Part shown: positions 36,326-43,712 of the stretch, piece by piece
Layout of the letters: every line of letters begins with the position of its first letter
Numbering within the stretch: the stretch's first letter is position 1
Assembly: GCA_022736275.1 (NCBI GenBank)
Contig: DZBJ01000003.1
Span: forward strand, 70,727 to 134,726
Source of the DNA: Rikenella microfusus
GTDB taxonomy: Bacteria; Bacteroidota; Bacteroidia; Bacteroidales; VadinHA17
DNA: 64,000 nt
Reading direction: 5' to 3'
Translations under genes and position numbers: made by a program
Notes under the pieces: generated by a model
The model's database searches: none
Seen by the model: only the letters and a program-made list of their open reading frames with translations
Told to the model about the DNA's origin: nothing

Positions 36326-36635
36326 CGTCGTCGTCCTTATCCTTAAGCCTTTCCTTTACCTCGGCAAAGGTGGCCTTCATGGTGTCCCAGATTGAATCGG
36401 CTCCGTCCTTAACTGCCTCCCATGCGTCACCGCTTGATTCCTTGAGGTCCTTAAGCTTTGACTTGCCCTCATCCAACCTGATTTCAAGCTTGTCAATGTT
36501 ATCCTGGTATTTCACTTTTGCCTCGGCGGTGGCTCCCTTAGCCTTCTCCCTGAGCCTGTCTATATCAACTCTCCATTCATTCAGTTGGGATTCGATCTTC
36601 TTCTGGTAATTTTCTTTCTGTTCGCCTGTTTCCAT
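36309..36635 (-). CDS. Coiled-coil stress-type protein (sll1863-like)
   Basis: A 108-residue, highly charged helical protein without signal peptide: heptad-like 'KKIESQLNEWRVDIDRLREKAKG', 'IDKLEIRLDEGKSKLKDLKESSGDAWEAVKDGADSIWDTMKATF' and an acidic Asp-rich tail. The amphipathic 11-residue-like pattern resembles LEA/apolipoprotein-like membrane-surface stress proteins (sll1863 family). No assigned role. Overlaps the next gene downstream by 17 bases. Confidence 0.65.
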   Translation of the reverse strand: METGEQKENYQKKIESQLNEWRVDIDRLREKAKGATAEAKVKYQDNIDKLEIRLDEGKSKLKDLKESSGDAWEAVKDGADSIWDTMKATFAEVKERLKDKDDDDEKNT

Positions 36636-36685
36636 TGTAATTATTTTTTGGGTTTTAATTTCTGCGTTCTTCTGATGAAACCGGA

Positions 36686-37584
36686 CTAATATAGTTTGAC
36701 TGCATTCAGTTTGTCTACGAATGACTGTGCCACAGCTATTTGTTCGTCTATCTTTGCCCGAATCACGGTCTGCTCCTGCTCATTCACGGGGATGGCCCGC
36801 TTGGCCTTGTCAATCTCCGATATCGCCTGTTTGATCTTGTTCTCACCCTCATTGATCTCTTTCTGCAGTTTCTTGCGTCTCTTCTCGAGATCCTTGTCCT
36901 GATCTGCTATGGAATCCCTGCCTGCGCCCACAGGCATGGAGATCATTTCCCTGTTCTTGCTGCTGATCTCGTTTGAAAGAAGACTCAGTTCATTCTGCTT
37001 GAGAGCGACTCTGTCCTGTTCCTCAGTGATGGTGGTCTTTTTAGTACTTGCCGTATTCAGAGAACGGGCCTTGCTGCTTTCCAGGCTGCCAAGCTCCTTG
37101 TTCAGATCACGGAGTATCTTTTCCTCGTTTTCGAGCTGGACTTTTATGACCTCAATATACTCCGACTTGGCAAACTCTTTCAGGTAATCCTTTGTTGCCC
37201 TCAGTTGGAGATCTCCAGTGGCTGGTTCTACATACTGGTCCTGTTTCAGTTCAAAAATTACCAGCAGCCTGGCCAGAGTGTCTTCATTCCGTAGCCTGCT
37301 GTAGATGTTGACAGGAGCGGAGGAGCCTGCTTTATGTTCGCTCCGAAAATTGTCATCTCGCCATTTTCAGTCTGCACCTTTGACTTGCTCCCGGTCTCCT
37401 GCAGCTTAATCCAGTTTTTAAGCGTGTTCTCGAAATTGGCTTCAGGAATGGTCACATTGAAGCCTGGATAGAGGTAGTTGCCAATCAGAATGCTGTCTTC
37501 GAGTACTTTTACAGGCTTCTGCGCTTCAATCGAGGGGGCCATCAACATAAGTACCAAAAGAAGAATCAGGGTGGGGTTTTTCAT
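36686..37584 (-). pseudogene. Exported coiled-coil protein, frameshifted
   Basis: One gene broken by a frameshift near 37313-37323. First part (from the ATG at 37584): signal peptide 'LILLLVLMLMAPSIEAQ', then 'NYLYPGFNVTIPEANFENTLKNWIKLQ' up to 'GANIKQAPP'. The following frame reads on without stops as 'APVNIYSRLRNEDTLARLLVIFEL', then ~190 residues of coiled coil to 'DKLNAVKLY'. The sequence needs one extra base at the junction to give a single ~300-residue protein. The same region has no slippery heptamer, so programmed shifting is unlikely; either the gene is damaged or a base is missing in the assembly. I do not recognise the family; it looks periplasmic. It is the first gene of the minus-strand run to DUF3078. 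Confidence 0.75.
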
Positions 37585-37679
37585 CTTGATTTTATTTAGG
37601 TCAGTTTCCAAAGGTAATTGATTTTCCTTAAAATCTGCAAGCATGGATTATAAAAAAACGGACAGTGGCATCACTAATA

Positions 37680-38546
37680 TTACCCTTTGAGGCCGAGTGC
37701 CACAGTCGCAGCTGCCTCTCCCTCGCTGATAATCTCCGCCGCCTTGTAGAAGTCGTAAATACCGTACGACTCCCTCGATACATGCACCATAATATCAATG
37801 GAGTGGTTTTTCAGGGTGAGGGCACCGATCTGGTTGAGCATTATGCTTATGCTTCGTGTGTTGAGATTGAGGAGGCCGATCTCGTCCTTCCTGTGTTCAG
37901 GAACAGGCTTGTCTGCCTTTTTCATAATACTTTTTATCTTTTTCAGATACCTGTGTTGGTCGGGTGATTTTTCCCTGGTTTCAAGCCTCTCATGAGGCAT
38001 GTCGGCATTGACGTCTACAACGGCAAGCAGGTCGCCATTATTTCGCTTAACCCTGTTGATCGGAATAGGATTGACAAGCCCGCCGTCGACATAATAATCA
38101 CCTTCAATCATAAAGGGCTGAAATACAGTGGGTATGGATATGGATGCCCTGATGGCATCGAACAGGCTGCCCGTGGTGAATACCTTCTCTCTCCCCCTAA
38201 GAAAATCTGTAGCTACAGCACAGTAGGGTATAAGCAGATCCTCGATGTTCCTGTCGGGAACAATCTCCTTCATTCGGTCAATGATCTTGTTTCCCTTGAC
38301 AAATCCTTTGCCGCTGATGCTTATGTCAGTCAGCTTCAGCACCTCCATCATGTCAAGGGTGGTTACCCACTCCTCGAACTCCTTCATCTGGCCGGATGCA
38401 TAGATGCCACCTACAAGAGCACCCATGGAGGTGCCTGCCACAGAGGTGATATTATACCCCTCGCGTTCAAGCACCTTTATGGCGCCAATGTGGGCAAAGC
38501 CCCTGGCCCCGCCGCTCGAGAGTACCAGTGCTACATTTTTTCCCAT
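37680..38546 (-). CDS. Patatin-like phospholipase
   Basis: A 288-residue patatin-family lipid acyl hydrolase. Seen: oxyanion loop 'LSSGGARGFAHIG', nucleophile 'GTSMGALVGG' (Ser in GxSxG, near residue 41) and catalytic Asp in 'DGGLVNPIP' (near residue 150). No signal peptide and no C-terminal barrel, so it is the short RssA/YchK-type form acting inside the cell. It is the last gene of the long operon starting at 50446, only 4 bases after the methyltransferase-like gene; its link to sugar use is unclear. Confidence 0.87.
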   Translation of the reverse strand: MGKNVALVLSSGGARGFAHIGAIKVLEREGYNITSVAGTSMGALVGGIYASGQMKEFEEWVTTLDMMEVLKLTDISISGKGFVKGNKIIDRMKEIVPDRNIEDLLIPYCAVATDFLRGREKVFTTGSLFDAIRASISIPTVFQPFMIEGDYYVDGGLVNPIPINRVKRNNGDLLAVVDVNADMPHERLETREKSPDQHRYLKKIKSIMKKADKPVPEHRKDEIGLLNLNTRSISIMLNQIGALTLKNHSIDIMVHVSRESYGIYDFYKAAEIISEGEAAATVALGLKG

Positions 38547-38550
38547 GATC

Positions 38551-39591
38551 CTATGCTTTTTTCAGATTATCCATTCTCAGGAGCTCTTCCGACAGGCTGC
38601 TGAAAAACATCAGGTTTTCATTACCCGTTCCCGGAGTAACCTCACAACCGGCGGACAGTACCGATCTGCCTGCAGCTTCTCTGAAAAATGAAAGAGCACT
38701 TTCACGTATTATCCCCTCATCGCCATCCTGTATCACCGAGACCGGGTCACTCTTGCCGGAAAAGAGCTGCTTTGCTGAGAGCAGCCATGCCGCTTCCGTC
38801 ACAGGTCCGGTGCGGTGATCGATATCAATAATGTCGGCACCTGTCCTGATCACATCCGGCAGAATGGCCGAAATATTTCCGCAGATATGAATCTTGGCGT
38901 AGGCTCCCAGTGAGTGAATATGGTCTGCAAGGGCTTTCTCGCGCTCAAAACAAAACTCCATGTAGAGCTCGGGTGATATCAATGAGCAGACTGAGTCTCC
39001 GATGCCTATGCAGTGAGCTCCGGCCTCCACCTGGAGAGTGATGAATCCCATTGCGCTCTCCGTAATAATATCCAGTGCCCTGTGCACCCTGTCAGGGTAC
39101 TCGTAAAGATCGGTCATGGCAAGGTTGATGTCCCTGATGTCACAGTATTCCGCCAGAGGACCCTCCACCCAGCCGGCAATGAAAAAGTTTTCCGAGGTCA
39201 GTTTGCGATACTCCCTGATCTCAGTGAGACGCTCACTCATGTGGCGATGATCCTCTGTCTTAATCACCTTCAGCCGGTCAATGTCACCTATCTCCTTAAT
39301 TGCATACCCGGTCACCTTCGGGAGGTCATCGTCAGGATATGAAAGCACAGTGCCGAAGGCTTCGGCCTCGGCGTAGGGGTCTGACATGGTGTTGACCCAG
39401 TCCGACCTGAAGTCTGTCGCACACTTTATATTTGCCATGCATTTGTGAGCGGCACTGAGACAGAAGTCCCGGTACATTACACCCGCATAACGGGCAGCAA
39501 ACCGCATCAGTATAGGGTGGAAGGGAACCCGGTCGACTGCCCGGCCTTCAATGAATCCAATCGTTCTTTCCAGTGAGGTCATCTGCTTCAT
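38551..39591 (-). CDS. MtaA/CmuA-type (uroporphyrinogen decarboxylase fold) methyltransferase-like protein
   Basis: A 346-residue UroD-superfamily protein of the zinc-dependent cobamide:thiol methyltransferase branch. Seen: barrel strands with 'WVEGPLAEYCDIRD', zinc ligands His-x-Cys in 'AKIHICGN' and Cys in 'LSAGCEVTPGTGNENL'. The heme-pathway UroD arginine/aspartate substrate motifs are absent, so it is not HemE. Known relatives transfer methyl groups from a corrinoid protein, but no corrinoid protein or partner methyltransferase is in the window. It sits in an amino-sugar/mannoside operon, 4 bases from the patatin gene and 6 bases from the SIS gene. Possible other roles: a zinc aldolase or decarboxylase-like enzyme. 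Confidence 0.75.
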   Translation of the reverse strand: MKQMTSLERTIGFIEGRAVDRVPFHPILMRFAARYAGVMYRDFCLSAAHKCMANIKCATDFRSDWVNTMSDPYAEAEAFGTVLSYPDDDLPKVTGYAIKEIGDIDRLKVIKTEDHRHMSERLTEIREYRKLTSENFFIAGWVEGPLAEYCDIRDINLAMTDLYEYPDRVHRALDIITESAMGFITLQVEAGAHCIGIGDSVCSLISPELYMEFCFEREKALADHIHSLGAYAKIHICGNISAILPDVIRTGADIIDIDHRTGPVTEAAWLLSAKQLFSGKSDPVSVIQDGDEGIIRESALSFFREAAGRSVLSAGCEVTPGTGNENLMFFSSLSEELLRMDNLKKA

Positions 39592-39597
39592 TTTATA

Positions 39598-40359
39598 TCA
39601 GACTCCGGCTATCCTGCGCTTGTATTCAGCCAGCGCCTCGTCAAGCCTCTCTCTGGCAGTGTTGTCTCCGGGCACGTTGTGACTCGGATGGATGTAGAGC
39701 TTGACACCCCGGTCGGCGAGGATCTCCGCTACGGTTGTGATGGTCATCCAGACACATGTGACAAAGGCCATGGTTGAGACCGGACCGATTTTGTCATAAT
39801 GGTTTTTCAGCTTTACTGAGGCGTCTTCCAGCGGAGCACATGTATCCACAACAATGTCGGCTAAATCAAAGATGGTATTTCCCGAAGAATGCCTGGTCTT
39901 TTTCCCTTCTGCTGCGGCAGCTGAACCGAAGACCACAACCTTCATTCCCCTCTTCTTTGATTCAAGGGCGATGTCTATATTGACATTGTTGATGCCGGAG
40001 TGGGAGAAGAGCCACATAGTGTCACGCTGATCAAAGGTATAGCCTTTCATTATCTCGACACCGTAGCCTTCGACCCTTTCAAGGAACACGAACTGATGAA
40101 CACCCATCTCTCCTGTAATATGTGTGAAGAAACTCAGAGGTATCTCGATCATCGGATGGAAGCCGACAAAACCCCCTATTCGGGGATACATCTCCTCGAT
40201 GGGCAGTGTGGCGTGGCCGCACCCGAAGGTGTGAACCCAGCGCCCTGATTCAATGGTGTCAGCCATTACTTCAGCAGCCCTGCGGATATTTTCAGTCTGT
40301 GTCTCTTCAATGCGGGCCATTATGCCCCTGGCATTTTTCATCCATTCGTGTGCAAGCAT
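39598..40359 (-). CDS. SIS-domain sugar isomerase-like protein (UPF0309 type)
   Basis: A 253-residue SIS-domain protein. Seen: an N-terminal helical region 'IEETQTENIRRAAEVMADTIESG', 'VHTFGCGHATLPIEEMYPRIGG' and 'LFSHSGINNVNIDIALESKKRGMKVVVFGS', the phosphosugar-binding loop and Ser-rich site. Known SIS proteins isomerise or deaminate phosphosugars or regulate by binding them. The operon holds NagA and a ROK kinase but no NagB, so this protein is a candidate to process the glucosamine-6-phosphate product; this is inference. It lies 22 bases after the MFS gene. Confidence 0.8.
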   Translation of the reverse strand: MLAHEWMKNARGIMARIEETQTENIRRAAEVMADTIESGRWVHTFGCGHATLPIEEMYPRIGGFVGFHPMIEIPLSFFTHITGEMGVHQFVFLERVEGYGVEIMKGYTFDQRDTMWLFSHSGINNVNIDIALESKKRGMKVVVFGSAAAAEGKKTRHSSGNTIFDLADIVVDTCAPLEDASVKLKNHYDKIGPVSTMAFVTCVWMTITTVAEILADRGVKLYIHPSHNVPGDNTARERLDEALAEYKRRIAGV

Positions 40360-40381
40360 AATTTGAGGTTTGATAAAGTGG

Positions 40382-41554
40382 TTATTTGTTTGTTCTCAAT
40401 CTCTTAAGTATAGCCGCAGCCATCACAGCCAGGATAATAAGTTCCGCAAATGTAAAGGTTGTCAGATGTTTTATGCCGTAATTTTCCGCTACCAGCCCCA
40501 TCGAATAGTTTACGACCATATTTCCCAGCAGTGCGATGACAAGGACGAAGCTGAAGGCTGTTCCTGACAGAAGGGGATACCTGTTGCCGACAAAACCGAG
40601 CATTGTCGGGAAGCCGGCGGCCAGGCCTGTGCCCAGCAGGAAGAGACTGGCTGCCGCCGGGATGATTGTGTTGCTCATCCTTAGCAGCACAAGGGCAGTC
40701 ATGATAATTCCCAGCGAGATGAAGAGAAGCCTATCCGGCAGCATCTTCCTGAAAAGGCTTCCTGTAAGCAGCCTCATGACTGTCATTCCTGCAACGTATG
40801 CCGAAAGACCCATCAGTGCTGCGCTCTGCGGAGCAGCGACCCTGTCAATGAGATAGGTTGTTGTCCAGTTATTAATCAGACCCTCGAAGGCGCTCTGGAA
40901 GAAGAGAAAAAACGCAATCAGGAGCAGGGTGAGGTCTTTGAACATATTCCCGATCTGTTGCATCGATATCCCCTCTGCCTGCTTGGCGGGAGGGAAGCTG
41001 ACCACAACAAACAGAACTGCTGCTGCCAGTGTCAGGAATCCTGTTGAGGCAACGATGGCTTCAAAATCAAATGTGTTCTTGAGTACGCTCAGGAGCAGCG
41101 GCATGCCGAGAGCCCCTATGCCGAAGAAGACGCCCAGGAGGCTGAGATCCGCACCCCGGCCTGTAACGCTTATATCTGCCACCACGGCGTTCGTTGCACC
41201 GTTGATTGCACCACCGCCGATGCCTGTGAGGAAGACTGCCATGATCAGAATCCAGCCCGTATGAGTGAAGGCGAGCCCTTCAAAGCCTGCGAACATGAGC
41301 AACGCCGATACCGAAAGGAGCATGCGGTACCCGTAACGGTCGCATACCGGGCCGAACAGCAGCGATCCGGCTATTGTACCAATGGGGAGTATGGAAAACA
41401 GGGTTCCGGCTTCTACGGCGCTGAGTGAATGTCTCAGCCTCAGATCCGGAAGGATGGCCCCGAGGGTTATAAAGCCTATCCCGAATATCAGCATGCCGAG
41501 ACATGCAGACCAGAACACGAGTTGCCTGTTATAGCCTGAACTCATGAGTTTCAT
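40382..41554 (-). CDS. MFS sugar transporter-like protein
   Basis: A 390-residue transporter with about twelve membrane segments. Seen: 'LGMLIFGIGFITLGAILPDLRLRHSLSAVEAGTL' and the MFS loop 'FGPVCDRYGYRMLL' between helices 2 and 3. It resembles FucP/GlcP-type sugar-proton symporters in length. Given the operon, a likely substrate is an amino sugar or mannose-derived sugar crossing the inner membrane. It overlaps the ROK kinase gene by 4 bases (ATGA). Confidence 0.8.
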   Translation of the reverse strand: MKLMSSGYNRQLVFWSACLGMLIFGIGFITLGAILPDLRLRHSLSAVEAGTLFSILPIGTIAGSLLFGPVCDRYGYRMLLSVSALLMFAGFEGLAFTHTGWILIMAVFLTGIGGGAINGATNAVVADISVTGRGADLSLLGVFFGIGALGMPLLLSVLKNTFDFEAIVASTGFLTLAAAVLFVVVSFPPAKQAEGISMQQIGNMFKDLTLLLIAFFLFFQSAFEGLINNWTTTYLIDRVAAPQSAALMGLSAYVAGMTVMRLLTGSLFRKMLPDRLLFISLGIIMTALVLLRMSNTIIPAAASLFLLGTGLAAGFPTMLGFVGNRYPLLSGTAFSFVLVIALLGNMVVNYSMGLVAENYGIKHLTTFTFAELIILAVMAAAILKRLRTNK

Positions 41555-42510
41555 CTTTGTTCATCAAGGTTTTTCATGGCGAGAAAAGCTGCTCCATATA
41601 CGCCTGCATCGCCTGCCAGGGAGGAAGACTCAAAGCTGACCTGCCTCATACTGATAGGCTGTGCCCACTTCTCCGCCTCCAGTCTGATGGCAGGGAGGAG
41701 CTCTGTGGCCGGGCCGAATACACCGCCGCCGAAGATGATCTTTTCGGGGTTGAACAAACTGACGAGATTGGCAGAGGCAATCCCCCAGTATTCAACGGCC
41801 CTTCTGATGATCTCTGCAGCTGCAGCGTCTCCCTTCTGCCAGGCGCTGAAGACATCACGGGTGGTGATCTTTCCGTCGGGGACGGACAGGAGTTCGCCCT
41901 TGTAACTGCTGTTACTGCGAATGTACTCCTCTGCCTGCCTGGTGATACCCTCTCCCGAGGCGTAGTATTCAAAGTTGCCGCAGATGGCATAGTTGCTTCT
42001 GAATGGCGGCTCCAGGGCCATCCACCCGATGGCTCCTGCAATGTCATGTGATCCGTGTAAAATATTGCCGTTGACAATAATGCCGGCACCAATCCCCGTG
42101 CCAACGGCAAGATAGATTGCATCTCTGCAGCTGCGCGCATTGCCCTTCCATATCTCACCTGAAATGTAGCAGGCCCTGTCACTCTCAATGGTGACGGGAA
42201 TGGTTTCGGTAATGGTCCTTATTTCCCTCAACAGCGGATAATCATCCCAGCCGGGGATATTGGGAGCCCATACTGTGCCCCTGTCACGACGACTTATCCC
42301 GGGTACGGAGACGCCAACGGCCTCCACTGCATCATCATGCCTGGCCGATTTCGCAAGCATCAGCGCAGCCGTTACCGTAATCATGTTTCCGACCTCTGTC
42401 CCCTTGCGGTTGTCAAGGGGCAGTGTCTCCTTGTCTCTCATGTTGCCATCATGGTCGAAGAGGGCAAAGGTTGCCTTTGATCCTCCCAGGTCTATCCCCA
42501 GCAGTGCCAT
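41551..42510 (-). CDS. ROK-family sugar kinase
   Basis: A 319-residue ROK kinase without a DNA-binding domain. Seen: N-terminal phosphate loop 'LLGIDLGGSKATFALFDHDG', 'AVGVSVPGI', 'YPLLREI', 'AVGTGIGAGIIVNGNILHG' and 'IIFGGGVF'. The usual CxCGxxGC zinc motif is reduced to 'CGNFEYYASGEG', which occurs in some ROK kinases. Likely phosphorylates N-acetylglucosamine, N-acetylmannosamine or mannose, feeding NagA or the isomerases. It overlaps the transporter gene by 4 bases and starts 4 bases after nagA's stop. Confidence 0.85.
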   Translation of the reverse strand: MALLGIDLGGSKATFALFDHDGNMRDKETLPLDNRKGTEVGNMITVTAALMLAKSARHDDAVEAVGVSVPGISRRDRGTVWAPNIPGWDDYPLLREIRTITETIPVTIESDRACYISGEIWKGNARSCRDAIYLAVGTGIGAGIIVNGNILHGSHDIAGAIGWMALEPPFRSNYAICGNFEYYASGEGITRQAEEYIRSNSSYKGELLSVPDGKITTRDVFSAWQKGDAAAAEIIRRAVEYWGIASANLVSLFNPEKIIFGGGVFGPATELLPAIRLEAEKWAQPISMRQVSFESSSLAGDAGVYGAAFLAMKNLDEQR

Positions 42511-42514
42511 AATT

Positions 42515-43633
42515 TCAGTTTTGAAGTTTCATCTTTCCGTTAAAAACTATCCCTTTCAGCTCCAGGTCGCTGTCAATGATGATCAGATCAGCCCTGGTCC
42601 CGGGAGCAATGTGACCCCTGTCTGCAGCGCCTATGAGACGCGCCGGGTAGAGTGTGCCCATCCGTATCGCCTCATACAGGTCAATGCCCGCATGATGCAT
42701 ACAGTTCCTTACAGCGTCAAGCATGGAGAGCCTGGCGCCTGACAGTGTGCCGTCAGGCAGTGTGTACCTGTCGGGCTGCATCACATGCTTGTATGCACCC
42801 CTGTCATTCTCCTCCACGGCATCAGATACCAGGAAGAGCCTCTCCTTCATTATCTTCTTTGCTATTGCCAGCATGGTGAAGTCCACATGTATGCCGTCTG
42901 CGATTATGCTTGCACAGACAGTGTCAGAGTTGAAGACGGCGCCCGGCAGACCCGGGTCACGGTGATGGATGGGCGACATCGCATTAAACAGGTGCGTGGC
43001 TGTCTCAATACCCGCTGCAAATCCTTCGGTGGCATCCCTGAAGGTGGCATTGCTGTGGCCCGCTGCCACTGTTATGCCTGATTCCTTTAAGAGTATTATC
43101 ACATCAGCACTGCATACTTCAGGCGCAACCGTCATCATCCTTACAGTACCGCCTGCCTCATCAATCAGCTCCCTGACAGCCGCTGCCACGGGCACCCTTA
43201 TGAGCTCCCGTGCATGGGCACCCCGTTTGGACATGCTGATAAAAGGCCCTTCAAGATGCAGCCCCAGCAACGAGGGATGCGGATTTTCCCTGACAGTCCT
43301 GAATGCATTGCGGTAGACCTCCGGACTGTTGGTGGGCAGCGCCAGGAGAAATCCCGTTGTGCCGGAAGACAGAATAGACCCGGTGATCGCGTCGAGGGCT
43401 TCAGGTGAAGGATTTGCTGAAAAAAGATACCCTCCGCCACCTGCAATCTGAAGATCGATAAGACCTGCCGTCACAAGATGTCCGTGACAGTCAATTTCCT
43501 CTGCTCCGTCAGGTACTGAAGCCAGGTCAGCAAAACCTTCGATACGATTATCGCTGATAACCAGTGCTTTGTTTTTTACGACTTCATCCCCTGTGAAAAA
43601 TATTCCGTTGAAAAGTACAGTCTTTATGATCAT
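42515..43633 (-). CDS. nagA: N-acetylglucosamine-6-phosphate deacetylase
   Basis: A ~372-residue NagA, which removes acetate from GlcNAc-6-phosphate. Seen: 'LVTAGLIDLQIAGGGGYLF', 'LGLHLEGPFIS', 'AAGHSNAT' with metal His, 'ATHLFNAMSPIHHRDPGLPGAVFNSD' and catalytic Asp in 'LVSDAVEENDRG'. The open frame begins at 43672; the ATG at 43633 ('MIIKTVLFNGIFFTGDEV') suits the family and is preceded by a G-rich stretch. It marks the operon as using amino sugars. Confidence 0.93.
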   Translation of the reverse strand: MIIKTVLFNGIFFTGDEVVKNKALVISDNRIEGFADLASVPDGAEEIDCHGHLVTAGLIDLQIAGGGGYLFSANPSPEALDAITGSILSSGTTGFLLALPTNSPEVYRNAFRTVRENPHPSLLGLHLEGPFISMSKRGAHARELIRVPVAAAVRELIDEAGGTVRMMTVAPEVCSADVIILLKESGITVAAGHSNATFRDATEGFAAGIETATHLFNAMSPIHHRDPGLPGAVFNSDTVCASIIADGIHVDFTMLAIAKKIMKERLFLVSDAVEENDRGAYKHVMQPDRYTLPDGTLSGARLSMLDAVRNCMHHAGIDLYEAIRMGTLYPARLIGAADRGHIAPGTRADLIIIDSDLELKGIVFNGKMKLQN

Positions 43634-43712
43634 CGCCCCGGAGTTCCTCATTGCCACACCAAAATTATTCAAAAAACCTTCTCAGCATAAAATACTTATT
43701 ACCGCCACAGCA

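Noticed and set aside
37300-37340. Programmed -1 frameshift in the coiled-coil gene
   Set aside because: No X XXY YYZ slippery heptamer or stem-loop is visible at the junction; a missing base is simpler.
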